Positions 27,527-35,709 of a DNA stretch of 46,887 bases are shown here, piece after piece. The notes beneath the pieces were generated by a model. It was not told where the DNA came from. It was given only the letters and a program-made list of their open reading frames with translations, and did no database searches. The DNA comes from Candidatus Bathyarchaeota archaeon. GTDB taxonomy: Archaea > Thermoproteota > Bathyarchaeia > Bathyarchaeales > UBA233. The stretch covers positions 1-46,887 of the forward strand of contig SOJA01000153.1 in NCBI GenBank assembly GCA_004376975.1, given 5' to 3'. The translations under genes and the position numbers were made by a program. The first letter of the stretch is position 1. Every line of letters starts with the position of its first letter.

Positions 27527-27823
27527 TTGGTAGCGGGGAGTAGATTTGAACTAGGGATTAAACCGGTCCTTCGTGAAATAATTCTTGATTTATTACAAGT
27601 TAAAGGTCCGTTATCCATCCGTCAAATCTGTTTAGAGTTAAACGAAAGTAATGATCATAGAGTTAGGATGATTCTGAAGCGTTTGTGGAAGAAACGTTCG
27701 CGCGCGCGCTTCTTATGGAAACTATCAAAGCATCAGAGAACTTCAGAGCTTTTTCTACATAGCGTACGCTCTAAAACTACTTATAAGTGGAGTTCAAGAA
27801 CAGATAGAAAGATGAGAAACTAA
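27527..27823 (+). pseudogene. 5'-truncated helix-turn-helix gene
   Basis: Residues 14-50 of the frame (VLREIILDLLQVKGPLSIRQICLELNESNDHRVRMILKRLWKK) resemble an archaeal winged HTH. The only in-frame start before the HTH is a TTG inside the tRNA-derived repeat, so the true 5' end seems lost at the junction. After an alternating CG tract at 27699-27709 the reading turns into low-quality, Ser/Lys/Arg-rich sequence, while another frame reads METIKASENFRAF there. This suggests a frameshift as well. It is the first gene inside the tRNA-bounded segment. Confidence 0.5.
27528..27553 (-). repeat. Duplicated 3' end of initiator tRNA-Met (left attachment-type repeat)
   Basis: These 26 bases are identical to 29317-29342: the T-arm, 3' acceptor strand and CCA of the tRNA gene, in the same orientation. 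Similarity fades just beyond, and no 5' tRNA half is present. This is the pattern left when an element integrates into a tRNA 3' end and carries a replacement copy. It marks the far end of a 1.8-kb segment. Confidence 0.8.
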
Positions 27824-27841
27824 AGATAGGATGAAAAACGC

Positions 27842-28141
27842 TTGGAGCAACGAGATAAAGAATTCAAGTCTTTCTCACGATACTTTGTTTTTGCCGAGTA
27901 CGAGTTGTTTTTTCTCATTATTTGTATAGTACTAGACGTCATTGAATATATGATTACGATTCTGCTTCTTCCTGTAGTAGGCGATCTCCTTGACATAGTT
28001 GGAATCATTGTTTGCCTTGCTATGTTCCGATGGGTTGGAATAATATCCTTGTTTGAGCTGGTCCCAGGTGCAGATATTTTTCCCATTTTCATCATCACAT
28101 GGTTGATATGGTATTTTCTCAGAAAGGCCAGGAAAAAATAG
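27842..28141 (+). CDS. Small membrane protein
   Basis: The 99-residue protein is not assigned to a named family. Two to three membrane segments are visible: YELFFLIICIVLDVIEYMITILLLPVVG, LLDIVGIIVCLAMFRWVGII and IFPIFIITWLIWYFL. A basic tail RKARKK would face the cytoplasm. The TTG start has a GGATGA-type site 8 bases upstream. An ATG 11 bases earlier is in another frame and soon meets a stop. The protein lies 66 bases before the SPFH gene, inside the tRNA-bounded segment, so the two may work together at the membrane. Confidence 0.6.
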   Translation: MEQRDKEFKSFSRYFVFAEYELFFLIICIVLDVIEYMITILLLPVVGDLLDIVGIIVCLAMFRWVGIISLFELVPGADIFPIFIITWLIWYFLRKARKK

Positions 28142-28234
28142 TGTTTGCACATTCAAGCTTCATGACGCATAGGAGAAAGGAAAGATATATGAACTTGTTG
28201 GGGCAATGTGATTGATGGAAAGGTGAATGATGCA

Positions 28235-29161
28235 ATGAGTGACCGTGGTGTAGGACCGGATATCGAGTTCTCTTTCAGTAAGTGGAAGATGGGTTTGGTT
28301 ATACTCTTTATTGTTCTAATCATATTCGCTATAATGATTCCTCTTACAATGGTTGTAAACGTCGGGGTTGGACATGCAGTAATTCTTGTTGACCCTGTAT
28401 CCAAATCAATAAGTGATCCGATACTTGGTCCAACCTATGCAATAAAGGCTCCCTGGATTAGCGCTGTTGGTATCTATTATGCTACAGATTCCTATGAAGC
28501 GAACGTTTCATGTTTCTCGTCTGATCAGCTTGAGATGCAAATTGAAGTCTTAGTAAGATGGTCACTCAGTACAGATAAAATTAGAGATCTTTACAGCAAT
28601 TACCCAAACATGAATTATAAAATTGCTATCGAGTCTATTGTGGAGGAAACCATGCGGTTGGTGACTAAAGACTACACCGCTTTGGAAACAATAGAGTTCA
28701 GAGATGTTGTGAGAAATGAGATAGAGATGACTGTGCTTCAAGAACTGCAAGCTGAACCATCGTTGGCAGGAGCTTTAATGCGATTGGAGTTCGACTTGAA
28801 GAACATTGGATATCCAGAAAAATACACTTCCGCAATAGAGGACAAGCTTGTTGCTGAACAACAGAAGATTCAAGCAAGCTTTGAAAGAGAAAAAATCTTA
28901 ATATTAGCGAATGCCACAGCTCAAGAGATCATAATCAAGGCGTCAGGTGAGGCAGAGGCTAAGGTCATTGAAGCGAACGCAACAAGACAAGCTATTGAAA
29001 TGGTCTTAGAGTCAGTTGGCCAAAGTGGAAATGAGACGAGAATCGCAGAGCTTTACCTCTGGGTTCAAGCGCTACAACGAATTGCTCCAGATGTGGAGAT
29101 ACTGATAGTTGGAACAGACGGAATCCCAGTGTTAATCCCAACGGACTCAGCAACGCCCTAG
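28235..29161 (+). CDS. SPFH/band-7 (prohibitin-like) membrane protein
   Basis: The 308-residue protein has an N-terminal membrane anchor (MGLVILFIVLIIFAIMIPLTMVV), then an SPFH domain (VGHAVILVDPVSKSI... to EFDLKNIGYPEKYTSAIEDK) and a long helix EQQKIQASFEREKILILANA leading into an alanine/glutamate-rich coiled coil. This is the prohibitin/HflKC layout. Such proteins form large membrane rings that scaffold proteases. A GTG at 28208 also opens the frame; ATG at 28235 is preferred for its GGTGA site at 28222-28226. No NfeD or FtsH partner is nearby. It is the last gene before the tRNA. Confidence 0.85.
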   Translation: MSDRGVGPDIEFSFSKWKMGLVILFIVLIIFAIMIPLTMVVNVGVGHAVILVDPVSKSISDPILGPTYAIKAPWISAVGIYYATDSYEANVSCFSSDQLEMQIEVLVRWSLSTDKIRDLYSNYPNMNYKIAIESIVEETMRLVTKDYTALETIEFRDVVRNEIEMTVLQELQAEPSLAGALMRLEFDLKNIGYPEKYTSAIEDKLVAEQQKIQASFEREKILILANATAQEIIIKASGEAEAKVIEANATRQAIEMVLESVGQSGNETRIAELYLWVQALQRIAPDVEILIVGTDGIPVLIPTDSATP

Positions 29162-29316
29162 AAAATCTGAGCACTCGGGGCGCGCTCCTTTTTTTCTATT
29201 ACCGACAACATTGAAATAGTTGACTGAGGAAATAGTCCATAAGGACAAGATAACAGCAAAACGCAGATATTTCCTGAAAAACAAGGCAAACTGCAAGTCT
29301 TCTACAAGTGAAGTTG

Positions 29317-29416
29317 TGGTAGCGGGGAGTAGATTTGAACTACTGATTTCTGGGTCTCTCTGAGCATCTTAGCCCTTATGAGCCCAGCGGGTTAATCCTG
29401 GCTACCCCACCCCGCT
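29317..29416 (-). tRNA. Initiator tRNA-Met (CAU) with a 21-nt intron; CCA encoded
   Basis: The folded RNA has acceptor AGCGGGG/CCCCGCU, D-stem GGGU/ACCC, anticodon stem CUGGG/CCCAG, T-stem AGUAG/CUACU with loop UUCAAAU, and a genomic CCA. The anticodon loop is CUCAUAA, interrupted after position 37 by an intron at 29356-29376, the usual archaeal site. The A1-U72 pair and the three G-C pairs next to the anticodon loop mark the initiator rather than the elongator. The 3' 26 bases are repeated at 27528. A TATA-like GATTTAAG lies about 28-35 bases upstream on the minus strand. Confidence 0.93.
29356..29376 (-). other. Intron of the initiator tRNA-Met
   Basis: The 21 bases between anticodon position 37 and 38 do not fit the mature tRNA, and removing them restores a 7-nt loop. 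The exact cut sites may shift by a base or two. Archaeal splicing endonuclease should recognise the bulge-helix-bulge around it. Confidence 0.8.
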
Positions 29417-29546
29417 ATTTTATGCTAGAACGCAACGTTTCTTAAATCCTTTTATGAACACTGCCCAGCCTATGTACGAGTGTTAAGTAAACGCGCGCGC
29501 TACATTTTAGTATTACGCATTACTTATCGACTTTGGTGCTGCTTAG

Positions 29547-30191
29547 ATGGATAAACCATATTTCCGTCAAATATTCAATCCTACTCTTAAAAATCCGATT
29601 TTTGTGCAAGGACTTCCTGGCCTCGGGAACGTTGGAAAGATCGCAGCCTATCTTCTGATAAAGTTTTGCAGTGCAGAACCTTTTGCAGAGTTGTATTCAC
29701 CATCTTTTCCAGATTATGTTTCAGTGAATTCCAAAGGCATTTGCCGCTTGCCAAGATATGAATTTTATGCTGCACCCATGGAGAAAAACGATTTTATGAT
29801 AATGACAGGGGACACGCAACCCTCCTTCGATGATGTTGTCGCACATTATGAACTGTGTAGTGAAATACTTGACTTTGCGGAAAAACATGATTGCGGTTTC
29901 ATCATTACGATGGGAGGAGTACCGATTTCTGAAGATAAGGCTCAAGTTTATGTGTCCGCGACCTCTCCTAAGCTTGCAGCAGAATTTATGGAAAAAGGAG
30001 CCGTAATCTACAGTAAGGGTCGAATTATGGGAGCCAGTGGATTGATGTTGGGACTTGCAAAGGAACGCGGTCTAGAAGGGCTATGTCTACTGGGAACAAC
30101 AACCGGCTTCAGTACAGATCGCGGAGCAGGGTTCACAGTTTTCAAGTTTTTGATGAAAGCTTTAGGAAATGAAGTGAAGGAAGGGTTATAA
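29547..30191 (+). CDS. PAC2 family protein (proteasome assembly chaperone-like)
   Basis: The 214-residue protein matches the archaeal PAC2 group: FVQGLPGLGNVGKIAAYLLI near residues 19-38, then GDTQPS, DCGFIITMGGVP and GRIMGASGLMLGLAKERGLEGLCLLGTT. Relatives PbaA and PbaB assist or mimic 20S proteasome assembly in archaea. It begins just beyond the tRNA and runs the other way. A GCGCGCGC tract lies 47 bases before the start. A small membrane protein gene follows after 49 bases. Confidence 0.85.
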   Translation: MDKPYFRQIFNPTLKNPIFVQGLPGLGNVGKIAAYLLIKFCSAEPFAELYSPSFPDYVSVNSKGICRLPRYEFYAAPMEKNDFMIMTGDTQPSFDDVVAHYELCSEILDFAEKHDCGFIITMGGVPISEDKAQVYVSATSPKLAAEFMEKGAVIYSKGRIMGASGLMLGLAKERGLEGLCLLGTTTGFSTDRGAGFTVFKFLMKALGNEVKEGL

Positions 30192-30240
30192 GAGGAAATA
30201 TCCAATTTAAAGTGTTATCAAATAGTGCTGAAGTGAGAGT

Positions 30241-30489
30241 ATGAACAAGAAAAAAGGAGAAAGTAAAAGTGAAATATCCACTAGGCTAGATTTAGGTTCA
30301 AAATTCTGGAAAACATTTCTAACGGTATTAGCAGCTTCCCTGACTTTTGCTGGACCAACCTACATGGTCTATGCACTTACAAACATCTTGAAAATTGATT
30401 ATGTTATTTCAATGGTCTCTGGACTTGTTTTATTCATAGCTGGCTTGGCGCTTATATGGTATCTGATTAAGAACAACACTATTTCTTGA
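30241..30489 (+). CDS. Small two-helix membrane protein
   Basis: The 82-residue protein has a charged cytoplasmic start (NKKKGESKSEISTRLD) and two membrane helices: FLTVLAASLTFAGPTYMVYAL and VISMVSGLVLFIAGLALIWYL. The start is the first ATG, preceded by GAAGTGAGAGT. It is not recognised by family. It follows the PAC2 gene in the same direction and may share its transcript. Confidence 0.6.
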   Translation: MNKKKGESKSEISTRLDLGSKFWKTFLTVLAASLTFAGPTYMVYALTNILKIDYVISMVSGLVLFIAGLALIWYLIKNNTIS

Positions 30490-30620
30490 CGGTTGGTACA
30501 TCAGATATGGAAGATACATCTTTTTGTGGATAAGCGAAGTGTTTTATCAACTATTCTGAAATGTTTGTGCTTCACTGAAAACATCTAGAACTGAATCTAG
30601 TTCGGCAAAGCATATAAAGT

Positions 30621-31235
30621 ATGTCGACGGATATAGCATTTATGCAAGATAACGAAGAGAAAATCGAACACCTCCTACAAAAAAGTAAAAAATCAGTTAA
30701 GAGAACAACAATAATTCTTGAGAAAGAGGAACGAGAATTTATCGACTCCCTAATTCGAGAGGGGAAAGAGCCAGGCATCAAGCCTCTAATCTCCAAAATG
30801 CTTGATATTTACAGAAGCATGATGATTTATGATTGGCGTTTCCCCGGCGAATATTATTGTGGCATAAGTCGTATGGCGTTCGTAAATGTGGAGTTAATTA
30901 ACATTCTCATTCAGAATATTTCAGAGGAAAAACGGCGTGAAACCGGAAGAAGAATGGGTGAAGCCACAAAAATCTCCATGGAAGCGACGCTTGGAATCCA
31001 AACAACAGATCAAGGAAAATGGCGAGAGGTTTTCAAGCGATTGAGGGTACAAGGTTTTGGAGAGTTTTACTTAAAAGACAAATATATTCTTGTAAAAGCC
31101 CCATTTATCAGTCAACCTCAAATCTTAGCTGGAATTTTAGAGGGCTTACTTGGGACGGAACTGAACACAAAAACTTCCACACCGCCGTTTGTTTTTGAAA
31201 TCAAAGAAAACATGAATTCAGCGGCAAACGAATAA
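30621..31235 (+). CDS. Unknown protein, possible regulator
   Basis: The 204-residue protein is not recognised. Residues 20-60 (KSVKRTTIILEKEEREFIDSLIREGKEPGIKPLISKMLDIYRSM) resemble a ribbon-helix-helix segment with a DNA-contacting strand. A mixed alpha/beta domain follows, with the pattern RRMGEATKISMEATLGI and the repeated strand segments QGFGEFYLKDKYILVKAPF. The layout suggests DNA binding plus ligand sensing. It lies 47 bases before the radical SAM gene and could control that run. The start at 30621 is the first ATG. Confidence 0.5.
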   Translation: MSTDIAFMQDNEEKIEHLLQKSKKSVKRTTIILEKEEREFIDSLIREGKEPGIKPLISKMLDIYRSMMIYDWRFPGEYYCGISRMAFVNVELINILIQNISEEKRRETGRRMGEATKISMEATLGIQTTDQGKWREVFKRLRVQGFGEFYLKDKYILVKAPFISQPQILAGILEGLLGTELNTKTSTPPFVFEIKENMNSAANE

Positions 31236-31282
31236 AACAAATACTTCCTAGGACAAAAGTACACGAACTAGGAGACGCATAA

Positions 31283-32338
31283 ATGTCTTTTCATGAAGCC
31301 ATGCTTTACGAAAAAATTGATAACAAGAAAGTCAAATGCAACCTCTGCGCCAGAAGATGTATCATAAATGATGGAGGATCAGGCTTCTGTTTGGTGAGAA
31401 AAAACGAGGGGGGAATACTTCATTCGCTGGTTTATGCGAAGGCAATTTCGGCATGTATTGACCCAATAGGGAAGAAGCCACTTTCACATTTTAACCCGGG
31501 AGCACTTGTTATGTCCATTGCCACGATTGGCTGTAACTTCCGCTGTAAATTCTGTGACAACTGGATGATAAGCCAAGAGAAGGAGATAGCGGGTAGACAT
31601 TTCCCGCCGGAGGAAGTTGTCAAAGCTGCAAGGGATAATGGCTGCCAAGGAATAAGCTATACGTACACGGAGCCAACAATATTTTTTGAGTACGCCTACG
31701 ATATAGCTAAGCTGGCCCGAAAAGTAGGATTTTTCAACACGTTTGTAACAAACGGTTATATGACGCCGGAAGCAGTGAAAACCATAGCACCCTATCTGGA
31801 TGCGGCAACAGTAGATTTTAAAGGGGGCGGAGACCCAGATTTCTACAAAGAGTTTTCAGCTGTTCCATCAGTTGAGCCGATCTATGAGTCTTTGAAGGAA
31901 ATGAGAAAAAACGACATTCACATAGAAATCACAAATTTAGTCGTACCTAAAAAAGGGGACTCTATTGAGAGACTAAAGGGGCTTGCAGCTTGGATAAAAG
32001 ACGCGCTTGGCAAAGACACACCTTTTCACTTGTTACGTTTCCATCCAGACTACGAATTAACAACAATTCCAGCTACAACAGTCAAAGCCTTAGAGGAGGC
32101 ATATGCGGCAGCGAAGGAGACAGGACTACACTACGTTTACATCGGGAATGTACCGGCACACCCGTATGAAAACACGTATTGTCCAAACTGCAACGAATTA
32201 CTGATTAAACGTTTAAGCTTTGAAATAACAAAATGGAATTTAACAAAGGACATGTGTTGCCCAGCATGTGGACAAGAAATCCCAATTAAAGGCAAACTTC
32301 ATGCAGACGGATACGCTTATCCATACGCCTTGTTTTAA
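31283..32338 (+). CDS. amrS: Radical SAM protein of the AmrS/pyruvate-formate-lyase-activator type
   Basis: The 351-residue protein has the SAM-radical cluster motif CNFRCKFC (Cys84, Cys88, Cys91), a preceding cysteine-rich part (CNLCARRC at 19-26), and DPIGKKPLSHFNPG, the hallmark of the AmmeMemoRadiSam radical SAM subgroup. The C-terminus has two CxxC pairs (CPNC, CCPACG), probably a second metal site. The usual AMMECR1 and MEMO partners are not in the window. The exact substrate is unknown. It is followed 33 bases later by a second radical SAM gene. Confidence 0.85.
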   Translation: MSFHEAMLYEKIDNKKVKCNLCARRCIINDGGSGFCLVRKNEGGILHSLVYAKAISACIDPIGKKPLSHFNPGALVMSIATIGCNFRCKFCDNWMISQEKEIAGRHFPPEEVVKAARDNGCQGISYTYTEPTIFFEYAYDIAKLARKVGFFNTFVTNGYMTPEAVKTIAPYLDAATVDFKGGGDPDFYKEFSAVPSVEPIYESLKEMRKNDIHIEITNLVVPKKGDSIERLKGLAAWIKDALGKDTPFHLLRFHPDYELTTIPATTVKALEEAYAAAKETGLHYVYIGNVPAHPYENTYCPNCNELLIKRLSFEITKWNLTKDMCCPACGQEIPIKGKLHADGYAYPYALF

Positions 32339-32371
32339 TAGTTCGTTAAACCTAGTTCAAAATGAGCAGGC

Positions 32372-33463
32372 ATGCGGAGAACCCTACGCTCAGATGCAAT
32401 AACAGTGCTGAACAATAAAGGCGTTAGAGAAAGCCTAGCCAGATACTTATCAGTCATGCAAGATGAAAAACCAGCAAAATTCATGATAGCTAAGAAACTT
32501 CAAGCAGAAATCAGCGAAAACGATTCCGTAAAGGAACTTTGGGAAAAACACGCAGAGCTTACACAGAAATTTTACAAGATTGAAAGAGAAATCGACACCC
32601 ATCAAAAAAATCTGTCTAACATGCCAACTCCAGAAAAATCCTATTTGGATCTGAAGACCGCCATTGCAAGAAAAATCCTCGCAAATTGTCACTTCTGCAA
32701 TCGAAGATGCAACATTAACAGGTTTAAAGGTGAGTTAGGCTACTGCAGATGCGACATAGAAATAACGGTTTCAAGCATTTTTGAACACATGGGCGAAGAA
32801 CCAGAACTCGTTCCCTCAGGAACAATTTTCACAACAGGCTGCACAATGCGTTGCCGCCACTGCCAAAACTGGACAATATCCCAGCGGATAGATAAGGGTG
32901 AAATTTACACGCCGGAAGCACTGGCAAAAGAAATAGGGCAGTTGCGCTTAAACGGGTGTAGAAACGCAAATCTTGTAGGAGGCGACCCAACGCCGTGGCT
33001 GGAACAGTGGCTTGAAACGTTCAAACATGTTGATAAAAACATCCCTGTTGTTTGGAACTCCAACAGCTACTACAGTCCAGAAACAGCACAGCTCCTAGCA
33101 GGATTCGTTGACGTTTATCTATTGGACTTCAAGTATGGACCAGAAGAGTGTGCCAAAAAAGTTTCTGATGCCCCAAACTATTGGAAAACGTGTACACGAA
33201 ACCACCTAGAAGCAAAAAAGCACGGCGAACTAATAATACGTATTCTGGTTTTACCTGACCATCTAGAATGCTGTACAGCGCCTATTATAAACTGGATAGC
33301 TGAAAAATTGGGGGTAGAAACAAGGGTTAACGTGATGTTTCAGTACAGGCCTGAATGGCGAGCGCACGAGATTCCAGAACTACGCAGAAGATTAACAAAA
33401 GATGAAATGGAAAAAGCTGTCCGATTAGCCAGAGAATCAAACCTGACAAATTTCATAACATAA
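32372..33463 (+). CDS. Radical SAM protein, PflX-like (COG1313 type)
   Basis: The 363-residue protein carries CTMRCRHC (Cys157, Cys161, Cys164) and a cysteine-rich prefix CHFCNRRCN with GYCRC, as in the AmrS-like neighbour. The core GGDPTPWLEQWLETFK fits the SAM-binding GGxP motif. LLDFKYGPEECAKKVSDAPNY is characteristic of the PflX branch. A helical N-terminal 100 residues is extra compared with the neighbour. The two genes look like an ancient tandem duplication, or two activases acting on related targets. Confidence 0.85.
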   Translation: MRRTLRSDAITVLNNKGVRESLARYLSVMQDEKPAKFMIAKKLQAEISENDSVKELWEKHAELTQKFYKIEREIDTHQKNLSNMPTPEKSYLDLKTAIARKILANCHFCNRRCNINRFKGELGYCRCDIEITVSSIFEHMGEEPELVPSGTIFTTGCTMRCRHCQNWTISQRIDKGEIYTPEALAKEIGQLRLNGCRNANLVGGDPTPWLEQWLETFKHVDKNIPVVWNSNSYYSPETAQLLAGFVDVYLLDFKYGPEECAKKVSDAPNYWKTCTRNHLEAKKHGELIIRILVLPDHLECCTAPIINWIAEKLGVETRVNVMFQYRPEWRAHEIPELRRRLTKDEMEKAVRLARESNLTNFIT

Positions 33464-33541
33464 ATGAAAAGATTGATGATGAAAAAGCGAAAGCTATTTC
33501 TTAAAGCATGTTCACTGCTAGAGACTGAATAAGTGATTGAA

Positions 33542-33748
33542 ATGGCATATTGCCCAGAATGCGGTGGCGAAATGCAATATCTATCAGCAACTAAACGCTA
33601 TGCGTGCAAAAGCTGTGGGCTGTCTGTTACACGTCAAGAATTGATGGAGTTAAGACAGAAATTAAGACCTGAATTTGAATCAGGTGAAGATCAGCGGAAA
33701 CAGCAGAGAAAAGAATACTTGAAATGGTGGTTCGGCAAGAAAAAATAG
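33542..33748 (+). CDS. Small zinc-ribbon protein
   Basis: The 68-residue protein has CPECGGEMQY and CKSCGLSV, two CxxC pairs about 17 residues apart, followed by a charged helix and a basic tail (KWWFGKKK). The start at 33542 is preferred over the upstream GTG at 33533, which itself forms part of the GTGA ribosome site. The family cannot be named. It is in line with the radical SAM genes and may belong to the same unit. Confidence 0.7.
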   Translation: MAYCPECGGEMQYLSATKRYACKSCGLSVTRQELMELRQKLRPEFESGEDQRKQQRKEYLKWWFGKKK

Positions 33749-33844
33749 CGATTCACCTTAGCGTTTTAGATGGTCATGCTAGCAAATAGCATAAAAGACC
33801 AGAACCAGTTTATTTTGTATACTTTGAATTTGAAGGTGAAAAAA

Positions 33845-34663
33845 ATGAATCAACAGATGGAAATGATTTGCGTTGGCAATGAACTACTAATAGGTAAAAC
33901 ATTGAACACAAACGCCCATTGGCTAGCTAAACGTGCAACCACATGTGGAATAATGGTCAAACGAATTGTAGTTGTGGGCGATGATGTTAACGAGATTGCA
34001 GGTGCTGTACGCAAAGCTCTCAGGTGGAAACCTAAGTTCATAGTGACAACTGGCGGGTTAGGTCCAACTTTTGATGATAAAACTCTGGAGGGTGTAGCCG
34101 GAGCTCTGAATCGTAAGCTGGAAGTTAATGAAAAAGCTTTGAAAATGGTTAGGGAAAGATATAATTCCTATTTTGCAGAGGGAAAAATAGCAAGGGTTGA
34201 ATTAACGCCAGCAAGAATTAAAATGGCGACGCTCCCAGAAAGAGCAGAACCGCTGCCTAACCCTGTCGGCACAGCCCCCGGCGTATTAATAAACGTTGAA
34301 GAAACGTCTTTAATAGTGTTGCCCGGTGTCCCCACGGAAATGAAGGCTATTTTTGAAGAATCTGTTGCACCTTTGCTTAGAAAGGAGGCGGGTGAACTTA
34401 CGTTTTTTGAAACAAGCATGTATGCAGACGGCATCATGGAGTCAGCTTTGGCTCCATTGATCGACACAGTAATGCAGGACAACCCGCATGTTTACATAAA
34501 ATCCCATCCAAAATGCGAGGAGAGAAAACCGCACATGGAGATTCACTTTTCAACAACAACAAGATACTCCAAAACTGCTAGGGATTGCTTAGGAAAAGCA
34601 ATAATTCAGTTATCAGAACTGATACAAAAAAACGGTGGAAAAGTCGCGCTTAAAAAGAAATAG
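33845..34663 (+). CDS. CinA-like/MoaB-fold molybdopterin-binding domain protein
   Basis: The 272-residue protein matches the COG1058 (CinA N-domain) group: MICVGNELLIGKTLNTNAHWLAK, VVVGDDVNEIAGAVRKAL and VTTGGLGPTFDDKTLEGVA, then NPVGTAPGV and VLPGVPTEMKAIFEE. There is no C-terminal deamidase domain, so this is the short archaeal form. ADP-ribose pyrophosphatase activity is known in some relatives. ATG at 33845 is chosen for the GGTGA at 33835-33839; the longer frame from 33770 adds 25 residues without similarity. Confidence 0.88.
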   Translation: MNQQMEMICVGNELLIGKTLNTNAHWLAKRATTCGIMVKRIVVVGDDVNEIAGAVRKALRWKPKFIVTTGGLGPTFDDKTLEGVAGALNRKLEVNEKALKMVRERYNSYFAEGKIARVELTPARIKMATLPERAEPLPNPVGTAPGVLINVEETSLIVLPGVPTEMKAIFEESVAPLLRKEAGELTFFETSMYADGIMESALAPLIDTVMQDNPHVYIKSHPKCEERKPHMEIHFSTTTRYSKTARDCLGKAIIQLSELIQKNGGKVALKKK

Positions 34664-34779
34664 CAGTATCTATCATCAAAACAAATGTTGCTTTACCAAG
34701 ATTTCAGGATTATGCCATTGCATGAGTTGGCTAGAATTAGACAAAAAATGATTGGAAATCCGGTGCCTAGACAAACCCT

Positions 34780-34980
34780 TTAGAAAGTATTTTCACTACT
34801 GATAGGAGGTTCATAAGAACCCAAAGCTTTGTTTACGTTTCTAAGAGCGCCCTTATCTTCACTTTCAAATTTTGCATGCCAAGAAGACATGAATGTTATT
34901 ACCAGATCGTTTTCAAACTCAAATGAATAGCATCCCATTCTCCGGAAGTTCCACAAGTCAAAAGCCTCTACTTTTATCAA
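34780..34980 (-). CDS. Short hypothetical protein downstream of a GNAT gene
   Basis: This is a 66-residue frame in the same direction as the acetyltransferase ending 12 bases upstream. Its composition (IKVEAFDLWNFRRMGCYSFEFENDLVITF) is protein-like and suggests a beta-rich small domain. No family is recognised. It could also be the remains of a longer gene, since the gap to the CinA-like gene holds nothing else. Confidence 0.4.
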   Translation of the reverse strand: MIKVEAFDLWNFRRMGCYSFEFENDLVITFMSSWHAKFESEDKGALRNVNKALGSYEPPISSENTF

Positions 34981-34991
34981 AGCAGGAAACT

Positions 34992-35621
34992 CTAGTTTTC
35001 ATGTTTTTCCAAGATTTGCTTTGGTTCAAAAGTTTGAGGGTGATACAGTGGATGGACAATGCAACAGGTTATGCCTTCTAGTAGTTCGTGTATGTTCCAT
35101 GTAGGTGGTTTTGATTTTGAGATATTCGGCATCCACATTAGGTATATGCCAAATATTTGTCCTTCATACTTACTTTTATGCATCACTTTTATGGATTCTA
35201 GAGGTTTGAACCCCAGTGTTTCCATTTGCCACCTCTTAAACCATGGACTCCAGTGATTCTCTAAAGCAATAGTGGCAAAGCCAGAAGAGTCTTTCTCACT
35301 ATTTATCATGTTTCTTACAAGTAATCTCCCATAATCATGTCCCTTTGCTTTTCTCAAAACCCAGATACAATTCATCACTGTGACATTATCGCCTACTATG
35401 GGGTAATAGGAGGCTTCTGAAGGAGCATACTCTATTGTTCCAACAACCTTTTTATTAGCAATAAGGAGCTTTTTATGAAACCCTTTTGGAATAGCTTTTT
35501 CCAGATATTTGATTCTTTTCTTGTATCGTTTTGATGGTGGACCAGCCAAGCATCTATAGAGATATTTCTCATATTTGACTTCCTTAGTAATATCAACAAT
35601 TCTGATTTGAGAAGCAGACAT
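34992..35621 (-). CDS. GNAT acetyltransferase, copy 1 of a duplicated pair
   Basis: The 209-residue protein has the GNAT pattern VVGTIEYAPSEA, NCIWVLRKAKGHDYGRLLV (acetyl-CoA loop of the R/Q-x-x-G type) and SGFATIALEN. It matches the partial gene at 46359-46887 almost residue for residue in the core (AIPKGFHKK, GDNVxVMNCIWV, FATIALEN, MESLGFK-like). ATG at 35621 is preferred over 35633 because GGTGA lies 5 bases before it. The substrate is unknown; resistance or metabolite acetylation are options. Confidence 0.8.
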   Translation of the reverse strand: MSASQIRIVDITKEVKYEKYLYRCLAGPPSKRYKKRIKYLEKAIPKGFHKKLLIANKKVVGTIEYAPSEASYYPIVGDNVTVMNCIWVLRKAKGHDYGRLLVRNMINSEKDSSGFATIALENHWSPWFKRWQMETLGFKPLESIKVMHKSKYEGQIFGIYLMWMPNISKSKPPTWNIHELLEGITCCIVHPLYHPQTFEPKQILEKHEN

Positions 35622-35668
35622 CACATTCACCATGATTTCAAGGGGCTAATATTAGTTCCTCCACAAGA

Positions 35669-35676
35669 CATAAAAC
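35669..35676 (+). promoter_or_regulatory. CATAAAAC box before the RimJ-like GNAT gene
   Basis: CATAAAAC, preceded by CCACAAGA, lies 34 nt before the TTG at 35710. The same box precedes three further genes at 36306, 36995 and 37857. Confidence 0.5.
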
Positions 35677-35709
35677 TACGCCATAAAACCTATCGAATGG
35701 TGCGAGTGA

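Noticed and set aside
27528..29342. Composite transposon or insertion sequence
   Set aside because: The repeats are tRNA-derived and direct, there are no terminal inverted repeats and no transposase frame is present.
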